Below are positions 43,597 through 52,700 of a stretch of 64,000 bases of DNA, piece by piece; positions within the stretch are counted from its first letter, which is position 1, and each line of letters opens with the position of its first letter. The notes beneath the pieces are model-generated. The model was not told the DNA's origin. It searched no databases and saw only the letters and a program-made list of their open reading frames with translations. A program made the translations under genes and the position numbers. The stretch is from Comamonadaceae bacterium (GTDB taxonomy: Bacteria > Pseudomonadota > Gammaproteobacteria > Burkholderiales > Burkholderiaceae_C): assembly GCA_947442105.1 (NCBI GenBank), contig CANEVH010000006.1, positions 27,887 to 91,886 on the forward strand, given 5' to 3'.

Positions 43597-45092
43597 TCGA
43601 GGTCCGCCATCAGCGTCGCGGCCGCCAAACGCCCCGACATGGCCGCCATGGGCACGCCCGGCCCCGGGTGCGCGCTGCCCCCCGCCAGGTACAGGCCGGG
43701 AAGGTGGCTGCGCGCTGAGGGCCGTGCAAAGGCCGACATCCAGCCGTGGGTGGCGCGGCCATACAGCGCCCCCCCCGTGCCCGGAAAAAGGCGGGCAAAG
43801 TCCTGCGGCGCCGTGCGCACCACCTGGTGCGGCTGGGCCTGCAGCTCCAGGCCACAGTGGCGCAGCAGCGCCAGGCTTCGGGTTTCGCATGCGTGTATCT
43901 CCGATGCATCCAAGGGGTGGGTGTCGCCGTCGGCTGGTGCGTTGACCAGGCACAAGATGCGCTCTTGGCCGGGCTGCGCCAGGCCCGCGTCGTCGCGGTC
44001 TTGCGCGCACAGGTAAACCGTGCCTTGCTGGGGCAGGCGGCGGCGGGTGAATATGTCGTCAAACTCGCTGCGGTAGTCGTGGTCAAAAAACACGTTGTGC
44101 CGCACCAGCGGCAGGCCACTGGTGCGCGCGTGCATGGACCAAGTCAGGGCCGAGAGCGAGCGCTGCGCGGCGGGCACCGGTGCTGCCGCGTGCTGCGGCG
44201 CCGCGCCGAGCAGACCTTTGGCCAGGGCGGCCACGTCGCCGTTAAACACCACGGCGTCTGCGGGCAAGTGTTCGCCGCTGGCCAGGCGCACGCCGCTGAC
44301 CCGACCGTTGGCACGCTCAATCTCGCTGCAAGCGGCGCCGTAGCGCAGCAGCACGCCACGCTGCTGGGCCAAGGTGGCCAGCGCCTGGGCCACGGCGTAC
44401 ATGCCGCCGTCCACCGACCACACGCCGTCCAGCTCCACCTGCGCCACCAGCATCAGCGTGGCGGGCGCGGCCCAGGGTGAGGAGCCGCAGTAGGTGGCGT
44501 AGCGGGCAAACAACTGCTGCATGCGCGGGTCATGAAAATGCCGCCCCAGGCTGCTCCAGAGCGTGGCAAACGGCCCCAGGCCCATGAGCGTGCCCAGGCC
44601 CTGCGGCCCCAGGTCTTGCGCCATGCTGAGCAAGCTGGGGCGCTGGCTGCGGATGTAGGGTTTTTCTAGCGCGTGATACAGCGCGCGGGTTTGCTGGCAA
44701 AACTGGCTAAAGCGCCGCGCCTCGGCCGGGCTGCTGAAGGCGGCAATGGCCTCGGCGGAACGCTGGGTGTCGGCATGCAGGTCCAGCGTGGCGCCGCCGC
44801 GCCAGGCGTGGCGCGCCAGCACCTGGATGGGCGAGAGGCGCAGCAGGCTGTCTAGCGAGCTGCCGATTTCGGCCAGCATTTGGTCCAGTATCCAGCGCAT
44901 GGTGAACACCGTGGGGCCGGAGTCCACGCCCACGCCGTCCACCACCACCTGGCGAATCTTGCCGCCGGGCGTGGCTGCGGCTTCCACCAGGGTGACATCC
45001 AGACCCCGGTGCGCCAGCAACAGTGCGCTGACCAGGCCGCCGATGCCCGCGCCCACCACCACCACGCGCCGCGTGCGCAGCGCTTCAACCAT
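43542..45092 (-). CDS. crtD: Hydroxyneurosporene (methoxyneurosporene) desaturase CrtD
   Basis: 516 aa CrtI-family FAD enzyme. N-terminal Rossmann motif VVVVGAGIGGLVSALLLAHR, then GGKIRQVVVDGVGVDSGPTV, and the C-terminal LPGLYLAGGSAHPGPGVPMA, characteristic of CrtD (CrtI has ASSQPGAGVP instead). It introduces the 3,4 double bond in spheroidene synthesis. The start overlaps the crtA 3' end by 8 bp, and the 3' end overlaps crtC. Confidence 0.94.
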   Translation of the reverse strand: MVEALRTRRVVVVGAGIGGLVSALLLAHRGLDVTLVEAAATPGGKIRQVVVDGVGVDSGPTVFTMRWILDQMLAEIGSSLDSLLRLSPIQVLARHAWRGGATLDLHADTQRSAEAIAAFSSPAEARRFSQFCQQTRALYHALEKPYIRSQRPSLLSMAQDLGPQGLGTLMGLGPFATLWSSLGRHFHDPRMQQLFARYATYCGSSPWAAPATLMLVAQVELDGVWSVDGGMYAVAQALATLAQQRGVLLRYGAACSEIERANGRVSGVRLASGEHLPADAVVFNGDVAALAKGLLGAAPQHAAAPVPAAQRSLSALTWSMHARTSGLPLVRHNVFFDHDYRSEFDDIFTRRRLPQQGTVYLCAQDRDDAGLAQPGQERILCLVNAPADGDTHPLDASEIHACETRSLALLRHCGLELQAQPHQVVRTAPQDFARLFPGTGGALYGRATHGWMSAFARPSARSHLPGLYLAGGSAHPGPGVPMAAMSGRLAAATLMADLDSTSRSRRVLISGGMSMP

Positions 45093-45795
45093 AGTGGCGG
45101 CCTTTCCAGCTGCCGCGCATGCTCAGGGGCACAAAGCGGGCGAACATGGATTCTGAGAAGAACTGCTGCTGCGCGGCGGCCTTGATCGCCTCCAGGTGCG
45201 CGCCACTGCGGGCATAGGCGTCCATGGCGGCCACGCTGTCCCATATGGTGAAGGTGGCTTGGCGCAAAAACGGCGCCTCGCCCAAGCCCACGGCCAGTTG
45301 GCAACCGGTCGCGTGGTCCAAGGAGGCTTGTGAGGCGGGCGCATAGTGCCAAAACGCCGGCGCCTTGGTCAGCGCGATGGAGGCGCGGGTGAGCGCGGCC
45401 ACCGGTCCAGTCTCTGGGGGCTTGGTCGTCAGCGCCAGCGTGTCGGCGTCCCAACTGCCGCGGCACGACCAGGTGCGCAACGTGAGGATGCAGCACTCGC
45501 TAGAGCGCTGATGGTAGCCATCCACCAGGTCGGACTGGCCAACAAATTCCTGGGCAGCGTCCAAGCTATTGAACACCGCAAACACGCCCTGGCGGGACGC
45601 GCTGGGGCGCAGGCCAAAGCCGCCCTCGTAGCCACTGCCCATCACTTTGGCAAACCGCAGTTGCTTGTGGCCCCGCAAGCCCTGCGCCCCTTTGACGATG
45701 CGCGACCAACCCCAGAGACGGTGGACCGGGGCAATGTCCGCCAGCAGCAGCACGGCGACTTGGTCACTTGGGGCGTTGACAGCGGCCAAAGGCAT
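45085..45795 (-). CDS. crtA: Spheroidene monooxygenase (CrtA)
   Basis: O2-dependent ketolase that turns spheroidene into spheroidenone. 236 aa from ATG 45795. Family markers are VAVLLLADIAPVHRLWGWSR, VMGSGYEGGFGLRPSASRQG, TFTIWDSVAAMDAYAR and FARFVPLSMRGSWKGR. An intrinsic terminator (45805-45850) lies between pufC and this start, only about 10 bp away, so crtA-D-C probably get less transcript than puf. The ketocarotenoid implies growth with oxygen. Confidence 0.94.
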   Translation of the reverse strand: MPLAAVNAPSDQVAVLLLADIAPVHRLWGWSRIVKGAQGLRGHKQLRFAKVMGSGYEGGFGLRPSASRQGVFAVFNSLDAAQEFVGQSDLVDGYHQRSSECCILTLRTWSCRGSWDADTLALTTKPPETGPVAALTRASIALTKAPAFWHYAPASQASLDHATGCQLAVGLGEAPFLRQATFTIWDSVAAMDAYARSGAHLEAIKAAAQQQFFSESMFARFVPLSMRGSWKGRHYG

Positions 45796-45804
45796 GGGCG
45801 TACT

Positions 45805-45850
45805 CTTCAAAAAAAAGAGAGGGCCCCCACTCCACGGAATGGAGACCCTC
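45805..45850 (-). terminator. Intrinsic terminator/attenuator between pufC and crtA
   Basis: On the minus strand GAGGG/CCCTC (45846-45850 with 45819-45823) and an inner CTCCA/TGGAG pair form a stem, followed by a run of eight T (45809-45816). It lies 14 bp after the pufC stop and 10 bp before the crtA start. Read-through would be needed for crtA unless it has its own promoter. Confidence 0.8.
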
Positions 45851-45864
45851 ACGGAGCACACACT

Positions 45865-46896
45865 TTAAGGCTTGGCGACAGCCTGTAGTTCAGGGTAGTC
45901 CTTGGCCATGGCCGCACCATACAGCGGCTTGTAGGCGCCCTGGTGGCAGGTGGTGCAATTGACCTTGGCCACATCGCCCTGAGGCCCTAAGCGACCGGCG
46001 GGGAAGGTGGCCGTCAGCGGCGTCATGTACTCGTTATTGAGGTCGCGGGCCATGCGGATGCCGTGCCAGGCAGTGACCCGCTGCGGGCGAGACTCTTCCC
46101 ACGACGCGAAGTTGCGGGTGTTGTGGCAGTAGGTGCAGTTCACCCCTAGCGACTCGGACATGTGCACCATCAGGCTGTAGGTGTGCTCGGCTTGCTTGGT
46201 GGAGCTGCGGTTGACAGCGTCACCCCGCAGCACCATGGCGCTATCGCCATTGACACGGATGGGCGCGGCGTCCTTGAGGTAGGGCGTGAACGGGTCAAAG
46301 GGCAAAGATGTGAGGCCTACCGACTTGGACGCCAGGTTTTGCCCAGCCAAATCGCCCATCACGCTATTGCTGGCGTACTTACGGTCTTTGGGCGCAAACC
46401 ACACATTGGCCGGAATGTTGTTGCCCCGGTGGCAGGTGTAGCAGGTGACTCCCGTCTCGGCCACGTGCGGTTTCCAGTCCTGGTTGACGCGCTGCGTCAT
46501 CTGGATCATGCGCCGGGCCACCACCTTGGTGTACTTGGTGTCCTCCGCAAAGTTCTCCACGTTGTGGCAATAGGCGCAGCCCGCGTCAGGCGACACCCAC
46601 TGGGTGATAGACGCCATGTGGCGGTTGAACTGCGCCACGCTCAGGTCGCCAAGCACCTGGACATTTTTGTAAATGTCTTTGGCTTTGGGGCCGTCGGCAC
46701 TCGCGGCCTCGGTCGCCACCGGTGCCTGGTTCAAAGACGCCTGCTTCAGCAAGGTGCGGGGGTTGTAGATTTGCTCCATGCCGGTGCCACGAAAGCCGGT
46801 TTGCACCGTATCAATGGGCGGGCGCTCGCAGCCACTGAGCAGCGCCGCAGCCGCTGGCACCAAGGCGGCGAGTAAGAGTCGCAAGGAAGTTTTCAT
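45865..46896 (-). CDS. pufC: Photosynthetic reaction centre tetrahaem cytochrome c subunit
   Basis: 343 aa from ATG 46896, overlapping the pufM stop (ATGA). The signal peptide ends in a lipobox (AAAALLSGC), so the protein is a periplasmic lipoprotein on the reaction centre. Four haem-binding motifs are present: CAYCH, CYTCH, CTYCH and CTTCH. Methionine ligands are likely in MASITQ, MIQMTQ and MVHMSE helices. It re-reduces the photo-oxidised special pair. A strong terminator follows. Confidence 0.97.
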   Translation of the reverse strand: MKTSLRLLLAALVPAAAALLSGCERPPIDTVQTGFRGTGMEQIYNPRTLLKQASLNQAPVATEAASADGPKAKDIYKNVQVLGDLSVAQFNRHMASITQWVSPDAGCAYCHNVENFAEDTKYTKVVARRMIQMTQRVNQDWKPHVAETGVTCYTCHRGNNIPANVWFAPKDRKYASNSVMGDLAGQNLASKSVGLTSLPFDPFTPYLKDAAPIRVNGDSAMVLRGDAVNRSSTKQAEHTYSLMVHMSESLGVNCTYCHNTRNFASWEESRPQRVTAWHGIRMARDLNNEYMTPLTATFPAGRLGPQGDVAKVNCTTCHQGAYKPLYGAAMAKDYPELQAVAKP

Positions 46897-47867
46897 GGTT
46901 TGGCTCCCAAGATGGCGGGGTCGATCACGGTGGGGCTCACCAGCGGATAGGCCGGGACCACATGGTGTTTGACCGACCAGAGGTACCAGTTGTCCACCAC
47001 GGTGCCGGTGAGCAAGATGCCCACGCCACCGACCAAGGGACAGAGCACCGCAAACCACCAGGCCCAGCGGTGAATCGACTCCATGGTGGCGTTAAAGCCC
47101 ATGGTCCAGCGCCAGAACAGGGCGGCGCGTTCGCTGGCCGTGCCACGGTCCACGATTTGCTCGATCTCGCGCTCGCCGCCAAAGCGGCTCACTGCCAAGA
47201 TGGTGGCGCCGTGCATGGCAAACAACAGCACCGAGCCATACAAAAACACGATGGACAGCGCGTGGAAGGGGTTATAGAACAGATTGCCGTAGCGCAGTGA
47301 CAGGGCCGACACCCAGTCCAGGTGGGGGAAGATGCCAAAGGGCACCGCCTCGGACCAGCTACCCATCATGATGGGGCGGAAAAAGCCGCACACCAAGTAG
47401 AGCCAGATAGCGGCTGCATAGGCCCAAGCCACATGGGTGCCCAGACCCAGCTGAACCGCGCGCCGGTAAGTGCGCGCCCACCACAGCAGTATGGACACCG
47501 TCAGCATAAAGCCCACAATAATCCACCAGCCGCCTTGGGCCAGCGGTGGAATGCTCAGGCCGTAGGCCGGGGGCGGCGGCTCCAGGGCCAACCAGAACAA
47601 CTGGCGAATCAGCTCCAGCGGATTCCAGTCCACCGAGGCCAGCATATTGAAGCCGATGATGTTGAAGGCCAGCGTGCCAAACAAGAGCGATGCCACGCCC
47701 AAGGTGCCCAGATAGACCGGGCCGATTTGCGCATTGCCAATGCGCCCGAGCAGGTGGAACAGAAAGGGCGTGCCGGTGCGCTTGTCGTCGCCGCGCGGCA
47801 GCGGCACACCGTCGTGCAGCGGGCCGACCGGCTGCACCGAGGTAAACAGATTTTGGTATTGAGCCAT
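46893..47867 (-). CDS. pufM: Photosynthetic reaction centre M subunit
   Basis: 324 aa with five transmembrane helices. Landmarks are [16 protein letters not shown] near the N-terminus, [20 protein letters not shown], the special-pair histidine region [20 protein letters not shown], and the iron/quinone site [20 protein letters not shown]. It binds QA and half of the special pair. 18 bp separate it from pufL. Confidence 0.97.
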   Translation of the reverse strand: MAQYQNLFTSVQPVGPLHDGVPLPRGDDKRTGTPFLFHLLGRIGNAQIGPVYLGTLGVASLLFGTLAFNIIGFNMLASVDWNPLELIRQLFWLALEPPPPAYGLSIPPLAQGGWWIIVGFMLTVSILLWWARTYRRAVQLGLGTHVAWAYAAAIWLYLVCGFFRPIMMGSWSEAVPFGIFPHLDWVSALSLRYGNLFYNPFHALSIVFLYGSVLLFAMHGATILAVSRFGGEREIEQIVDRGTASERAALFWRWTMGFNATMESIHRWAWWFAVLCPLVGGVGILLTGTVVDNWYLWSVKHHVVPAYPLVSPTVIDPAILGAKP

Positions 47868-47885
47868 GGTTTTCTCCTTGGGTTC

Positions 47886-48713
47886 TTAGCTGCGCCAGAT
47901 GGGCATGTTGAGCCACCAGCTCCACCATTCGGGCCAGGCACCCGTCCAAAACGGTCCGCTGACCACGATGCACACAATGCCAAACCAGACCCCGGCCAAA
48001 GCGAGGAACAGGCCCAGGCGGTGGATGCCCAGCGTGCCCACCGAATAGCCAATCAGGTCGCGAAAAAAGGTGTCTTCGTGTTCAGTCGATTTGACGGTTT
48101 GGCCTTTGCCGGGGTTGGTGGCAGACAGCACCAAGCCACCGTGCATAGACAGCGCCAACACCGTCGCAAAAAACAGTGTCACGGCAATCATGTGCCACGG
48201 GTTGTAGTGGAAGTGCAGGTACTGGTAGGCCGTGTTGCTCACCCAGTCCAGGTGGCTGTAAATGCCGTAGGGAAAGGCGTGGCCCCAGGCGCCCATCAGC
48301 ACCGGACGAACCACCTGCAGCGAGAAATAGGCCAAGATGGCCATGCCAAAAGCGACAGGCACATGCAAGCCCATGCCCAGCTTGCGGCAGATTTCCACCT
48401 CGCGCAATGCCCAAGACACAAAAGAGCCTAGTGCGCACACGGTAATGAGCTGCCACAAGCCGCCTTCCATCATGGGCGCAAAGCGCAAGCCATAGGAAAG
48501 ATCAGGCGGGGCGATATTGATTTGCCAGAGATTCCAGGTCGGGCCACTGGCCGCGCCCCACAAAATCATCATGGTGCCCGAAAGGGCAAAAAACAGGGTC
48601 GTGACTCCGAAGAATCCGACATAGAAAGGGCCGACCCAGAAATCGAAAAGGTCACCCCCGACAAGGGTTCCACCGCGCACGCGGTACTTACGTTCAAAAC
48701 TTAGCATGGACAT
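47886..48713 (-). CDS. pufL: Photosynthetic reaction centre L subunit
   Basis: 275 aa with five transmembrane helices. N-terminus [40 protein letters not shown], the special-pair histidine in [20 protein letters not shown], and the QB/iron site THEDTFF-like block ([18 protein letters not shown]) with [20 protein letters not shown]. An intercistronic hairpin separates it from pufA. Confidence 0.97.
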   Translation of the reverse strand: MSMLSFERKYRVRGGTLVGGDLFDFWVGPFYVGFFGVTTLFFALSGTMMILWGAASGPTWNLWQINIAPPDLSYGLRFAPMMEGGLWQLITVCALGSFVSWALREVEICRKLGMGLHVPVAFGMAILAYFSLQVVRPVLMGAWGHAFPYGIYSHLDWVSNTAYQYLHFHYNPWHMIAVTLFFATVLALSMHGGLVLSATNPGKGQTVKSTEHEDTFFRDLIGYSVGTLGIHRLGLFLALAGVWFGIVCIVVSGPFWTGAWPEWWSWWLNMPIWRS

Positions 48714-48774
48714 AGTTCTATCCTCCGACCGACTAACGGTCTAACGGGTCCCAGCGCGGTGAAGCTCAAATAAC

Positions 48775-48824
48775 TAAAAAAAGACAGACGCACCGTTCAA
48801 AAGAATTTGAGCGAGATGCGTCTG
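48775..48824 (-). terminator. pufA-pufL intercistronic hairpin with T-run
   Basis: On the minus strand an 8-bp stem CAGACGCA/TGCGTCTG (48817-48824 with 48785-48792) and an inner TCAAA/TTTGA pair, followed by a T-run at 48776-48782. Hairpins in this position slow 3'-to-5' decay of the pufBA message and partly terminate transcription, giving more LH1 than reaction centre. That role is known for Rhodobacter puf and inferred here. Confidence 0.8.
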
Positions 48825-48845
48825 CCGGAGCAAAGACCAAAGTCC

Positions 48846-49034
48846 TTACTTTTGCGGCAAAGCCGCGTTCTGTGCAGCCTTCGCGGCCTTGACCGTGTCG
48901 GGATGCCAGCTGTTGATGTTGTAACGATCGCCGCTGATCTGGATCAGGTGAATCGTTGTTGACACAAACGCAATCAGCAATCCGGTGCCAACGATTGCCT
49001 TGCGAGGGTCTACTACACGCCAAATGCGCCACAT
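48846..49034 (-). CDS. pufA: LH1 alpha polypeptide (PufA)
   Basis: 62 aa. N-terminus MWRIWRVVDPRKAIVGTGLL with the usual Trp-rich start. One membrane helix includes the bacteriochlorophyll-binding His in FVSTTIHLIQIS. The C-terminal tail is rich in Ala and Lys and may be trimmed. It lies 15 bp after the PufQ-like ORF, with a GAAAGGAA-like ribosome site. Confidence 0.95.
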   Translation of the reverse strand: MWRIWRVVDPRKAIVGTGLLIAFVSTTIHLIQISGDRYNINSWHPDTVKAAKAAQNAALPQK

Positions 49035-49049
49035 AGGAATTTCCTTTCG

Positions 49050-49274
49050 CTAACTCAATTGAGAAATTACGGTATAGACGGCAGATTTCACACCGACCCA
49101 AGTGCTCGCTGATCCTTCTGCGCCGGGCAGCCAAGTGCGCCAGTTCAATGCGAGCAACTGTCCACACACGGCGAGTGCCAGAAACACAAAAAAGAGCAAC
49201 ACGAATATCAGCCGATAACCATTGAGATGGTTGTCAGAAATAAACGATGCATCACTTACGTTCGGTTGGGCCAT
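49050..49274 (-). CDS. PufQ-like single-helix membrane protein between pufB and pufA
   Basis: 74 aa. One hydrophobic segment (YRLIFVLLFFVFLALAVCGQ followed by LLALNWRTWLPG), then a short amphipathic tail ending VKSAVYTVISQLS. Length and layout (aromatic start of helix, LAL-R-LPG turn, Trp, T-x-I near the end) resemble PufQ, which in Rhodobacter is encoded before pufB. Here it lies between pufB (25-bp gap) and pufA (15-bp gap), in the same direction, with a GGAG-like site. Alternatives are a third LH1-type polypeptide or a core-complex accessory helix. The helix carries no histidine that could ligate bacteriochlorophyll. Confidence 0.7.
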   Translation of the reverse strand: MAQPNVSDASFISDNHLNGYRLIFVLLFFVFLALAVCGQLLALNWRTWLPGAEGSASTWVGVKSAVYTVISQLS

Positions 49275-49299
49275 ACATACCTCCAGTTTTAAGGTTCGT

Positions 49300-49443
49300 T
49301 TAGAACCAGGGACGCCATATCCACACCAAGCTGTGGGCGAAGAAAGCGCCAGCAGCCCACAGCAGGTAACCCTGGATGTAGTACTGGTGGAACTCTTGAG
49401 CTTCTTCGTCTGTCAGCCCGGAGGGGTTTGCTGCATCAGTCAT
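49300..49443 (-). CDS. pufB: LH1 beta polypeptide (PufB)
   Basis: 47 aa from ATG 49443 with GAGG upstream. Sequence [20 protein letters not shown] then [14 protein letters not shown] shows both beta-chain histidines (the second ligates bacteriochlorophyll) and the WRPWF end shared by LH1 beta chains. It is the first gene of the puf segment of the superoperon. Confidence 0.95.
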   Translation of the reverse strand: MTDAANPSGLTDEEAQEFHQYYIQGYLLWAAGAFFAHSLVWIWRPWF

Positions 49444-49480
49444 AGTCAATGCCTCACTCAAAACGCCTTGCGGCGAATCC

Positions 49481-49500
49481 CCGCACCTGGGTAGGTGCGG
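49481..49500 (-). other. Short perfect hairpin upstream of pufB
   Basis: CCGCACCT-loop(4)-AGGTGCGG, an 8-bp perfect stem between the bchZ stop (49591) and the pufB start. No T-run follows. It may be an RNA stabiliser or processing site at the 5' end of the puf message. Confidence 0.55.
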
Positions 49501-49590
49501 CACGAACTGCTGCAGCACGAATGCCCCAGCAGGTTTGCCCCCGGACAAGCCGGTTGCATGCACAAGCCCGCAAAGCGAGGGTGGCGCAGT

Positions 49591-51069
49591 TCATGCGTTC
49601 ACCTCCACTTTTGCAGACCCGAACAACTCTGAAAATCTTTGTGCCTCCACCAGCGCGCGCCCGGTCTCGCGGGCGTCGCGCTCGGCGTGGTCGCGCATGC
49701 GCTTGGCCGCCGATATGCGCACCAACACGGGCTGCTGCTCCAGCAACTCTTGCATGCGCTCGTGGGCCTCGGGCTCCCAGGGAATCGTCGACTCACTCAC
49801 TGCGCGCCCAGGGCTGGCCTCAATCTTGTCCATCTCGGTGCCCAGGGGCAGGATGTGGAACAAGGCGTCAAACAAAGCGTTGCAAAACTCTTGGATGATG
49901 TAAGTCGCCCCGGCATAGCCCATGAAGGGCGTGCCGGTATGGCGGCGAATAATGGGCAGCGGAAAACTCGCCGGGATGAAGCTGGTCTTCATCATTCCAC
50001 CGCCGCCACACTCGGCCAAGTAGATGCGTTCGTTGTAGCTCCCGTACAGCACCAGGGGCGTTTTCTCGGCCACCAGGCGGCGCACTTCGGCGTTGTCAGT
50101 TTTCCCGCCGGGCAGGCGAGAGACCGCAAAGTTGCAAGGCAGGCCCATCTCGTCTTCCAGAAAGTGGCGAATGCCGCGTGTGTAGGTCTCGTTCGCCACC
50201 ACACCGAAGTTGGCCGTGCCAAAAAAGTCTTGGGTCACCGAGCGCCACAGGTCCCAGATGGGCTTGATGGTGCTGTGCTTTTCCCGGGCAATAAAGGGCT
50301 CGGGGTCCAGGCCCAGCAACGCGCCCAGCGAACGCAAAAACTTGGTCGTGCTGTGCAGGCCGATGGGCGCTTGCAAGTAGGGGCGCTCCAGCGCCTCGCA
50401 CAGCATGCGACCGAACTCGCGGTACATGCAAATGTTCACATCGGCTTCCACCAAACGCGACACGTCGGCGAGGTGGCTGCCCAAAGGAAACACCATGTTG
50501 ATTTCCGCACCAATGCCTTGCACCAAGCGGCGAATCTCTGCCAAATCACTGGGCGAATTGAAGGTGCCGTAGCTCGGGCCGATGATGTTGACGCGCGGGC
50601 GCTCGCCCTCTTTGCGCTCGGCCAGCGGGGTGCGCGCGGGCACATGGCGCAAGCCGTATTGCTGCCACAGCCAGAACATGGCGCGGTTGGCGCATTGCCA
50701 CTGGTCTTCGTCAATCGTGCGCGGCAAAAAGCGCTGCAAATTCGTGCCCTCGGGCGTCACGCCGCCGCCAATCATTTCGGCGATGGACCCGGTCACCACC
50801 ACGGAAGGCAAATCAGGGTCCAGCGTGGCGTGGGCACGGCGCATGGCGCCTTCGGTGCCTTCGCGGCCAAGTTGTTCTTCGGCCAAACCAGTCACCACAA
50901 TCGGCAGCTCGTGCGGCGGCAGTGCGTCGGTGTAGTGCAGCACTGACGTCACCGGCAGGTTTTCGCAGCCCACCGGGCCGTCAATCACCACTTGCAGGCC
51001 TTTGATGGCGGTGAACACATACACCGCACCCCAGTAGCCTCCCGCGCGGTCGTGGTCTAGCACTAGCAT
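49591..51069 (-). CDS. bchZ: Chlorophyllide a reductase subunit Z (BchZ)
   Basis: NifK-like catalytic subunit of chlorophyllide reductase, which reduces ring B with BchY and the iron protein BchX. 492 aa from ATG 51069 (a longer in-frame extension to 51267 overlaps bchY and is not homologous). Landmarks are [20 protein letters not shown] with the cluster cysteine, [20 protein letters not shown] and [20 protein letters not shown]. It is followed by pufB after 147 bp. Confidence 0.96.
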   Translation of the reverse strand: MLVLDHDRAGGYWGAVYVFTAIKGLQVVIDGPVGCENLPVTSVLHYTDALPPHELPIVVTGLAEEQLGREGTEGAMRRAHATLDPDLPSVVVTGSIAEMIGGGVTPEGTNLQRFLPRTIDEDQWQCANRAMFWLWQQYGLRHVPARTPLAERKEGERPRVNIIGPSYGTFNSPSDLAEIRRLVQGIGAEINMVFPLGSHLADVSRLVEADVNICMYREFGRMLCEALERPYLQAPIGLHSTTKFLRSLGALLGLDPEPFIAREKHSTIKPIWDLWRSVTQDFFGTANFGVVANETYTRGIRHFLEDEMGLPCNFAVSRLPGGKTDNAEVRRLVAEKTPLVLYGSYNERIYLAECGGGGMMKTSFIPASFPLPIIRRHTGTPFMGYAGATYIIQEFCNALFDALFHILPLGTEMDKIEASPGRAVSESTIPWEPEAHERMQELLEQQPVLVRISAAKRMRDHAERDARETGRALVEAQRFSELFGSAKVEVNA

Positions 51070-51124
51070 GGCAGGCCCCTTTGCGCGCCGTGAGCGCGTG
51101 GGCAAAAACTTGGAACGGGGCGGC

Positions 51125-52684
51125 TCATACCATGGCCTCCGCTTTGCGTTTCTTGGCTTGCTTCTCGAGCAAGCGGCGGGTTTCGGCCTTGAACTCTGGC
51201 CGCTCTTGCGGCTCGCCGTGGGCACTTTCCCACACCCCTGCGGCGTGGCCGCTGCCGGTGTCGCCAAAAAAGTCTTTCATGGCAGCAAAACGCGCCTTGT
51301 TGCCTATGGCGGCGTTGATCACGGTAGCCAGCGAGCCCGCACCGGCAGGCCCCATGAGCGGGCGGGCCGAAATCAGGTTGGTGAAATACAGCGAGGGAAT
51401 GCTCAGCTCTTTGGCCGCCTGCACCACCGGCGTGGTGCCAATGGCCAAGTCCGGCTGCCACTCGTGCATGGCGGCCAGGTCTTGTTCTAGCGAGGCGCGG
51501 TATTGCACGTGCACGCCATGGGCTTGCAGCCAGTCGCGGTCGGGCTCGCTCCAGGCGGTGCGTGGGCAAGCGGTGCCCACATAGCGCAGGTCGGCGCCGC
51601 TTTCCACCAGCAAGCGCGCCACCAGCAACTCCGAGCCCTCGTAGCCACTGAGCGTGATGCGCCCTTTGATCGGCATCTTGGCCAGAGCGCCTTTGATGGC
51701 ACCCAGCATGATGTTCTTCACCAGGTCAATCTTGGCCTGGGGCACGTTGGCCGCATTGCCAATGGCTTGCAGCCAGGCCTCGGTGCCGTCATGGCCCACG
51801 GGGGCGGAGCCGACGATGGGGCGCCCTGCCGATTCAAACTCGCGGATGCTGGCGGTGTAGAAGGGGTGGATGGCGGCGACGGCCACGCAGTCCAGCGCCG
51901 CATACAACTCGCGCCACTCGCGCGTGGGCACCACGGGGCCAGCAGCCAAGCCCATGGGCTCCAGCATGCGGCCAATGATCACCGGGTCTGCGGGGAACAT
52001 TTCGCCAATCAAGGCGATGGTGGGCTTGTCCGAGCGACCGGTGCGCGGCGCTTGCACGGGGCCGGCCATGATCTCTTCGCGGGCGTATTTCAGCATCGCG
52101 CCCGCCAACACGTCTTTGGCCTCGGCGTGGGTGGGAACACCAAAGCCAGGCACGTCAATACCGATGATGCGCACGCCATTGATGTCTTTGGGCAGCAACT
52201 GCAGGGGCACGCCGCTGGCCGTGGGCACGCACAGGTTGATGATGACGATGGCGTCGTACTTGGCCGGGTCTGCTTCGTTGTACACCGCTTCGCGAATGTC
52301 CTCGAACAGCTTGCCTGTCACCAGCGACTCGGAGTTAAAAGGCACATAGCCCACGCTGCGCCGCGCGCCGTAAAAGTGCGAGGTGAAGGTCAGGCCGTAC
52401 ACGCAGCAGGCCGAGCCCGACAAAATGGTGGCTGTGCGGCGCATGCGCAGGCCCACACGCAGCGAGCCAAAAGCTGGGCACATGCTTTGCGGCTGGTCGT
52501 GCGGACCGGCCTTGGGGTCTAGGGGATAGTCTTTGGCGTACTGCGCCAGCACTTCGGACTTGCCCGAGGCTTTGGCGGCTGCCAGCATTTTTTCGCCACC
52601 CGCGTGGCAGCCCATGCCGTCCCCGTCCAGCGCAGTGCTGGGCGCAGCAGCGGGAGCGGCAACAATGGGAATGGTTTTGTTCAT
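51125..52684 (-). CDS. bchY: Chlorophyllide a reductase subunit Y (BchY)
   Basis: NifD-like partner of BchZ. 519 aa from ATG 52684. Cluster-binding blocks are [20 protein letters not shown] and [20 protein letters not shown], then [20 protein letters not shown]. This wording separates BchY from BchN. It lies 16 bp after bchX and 55 bp before bchZ. Confidence 0.96.
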   Translation of the reverse strand: MNKTIPIVAAPAAAPSTALDGDGMGCHAGGEKMLAAAKASGKSEVLAQYAKDYPLDPKAGPHDQPQSMCPAFGSLRVGLRMRRTATILSGSACCVYGLTFTSHFYGARRSVGYVPFNSESLVTGKLFEDIREAVYNEADPAKYDAIVIINLCVPTASGVPLQLLPKDINGVRIIGIDVPGFGVPTHAEAKDVLAGAMLKYAREEIMAGPVQAPRTGRSDKPTIALIGEMFPADPVIIGRMLEPMGLAAGPVVPTREWRELYAALDCVAVAAIHPFYTASIREFESAGRPIVGSAPVGHDGTEAWLQAIGNAANVPQAKIDLVKNIMLGAIKGALAKMPIKGRITLSGYEGSELLVARLLVESGADLRYVGTACPRTAWSEPDRDWLQAHGVHVQYRASLEQDLAAMHEWQPDLAIGTTPVVQAAKELSIPSLYFTNLISARPLMGPAGAGSLATVINAAIGNKARFAAMKDFFGDTGSGHAAGVWESAHGEPQERPEFKAETRRLLEKQAKKRKAEAMV

Positions 52685-52700
52685 GGCGACGGTATTCCGC

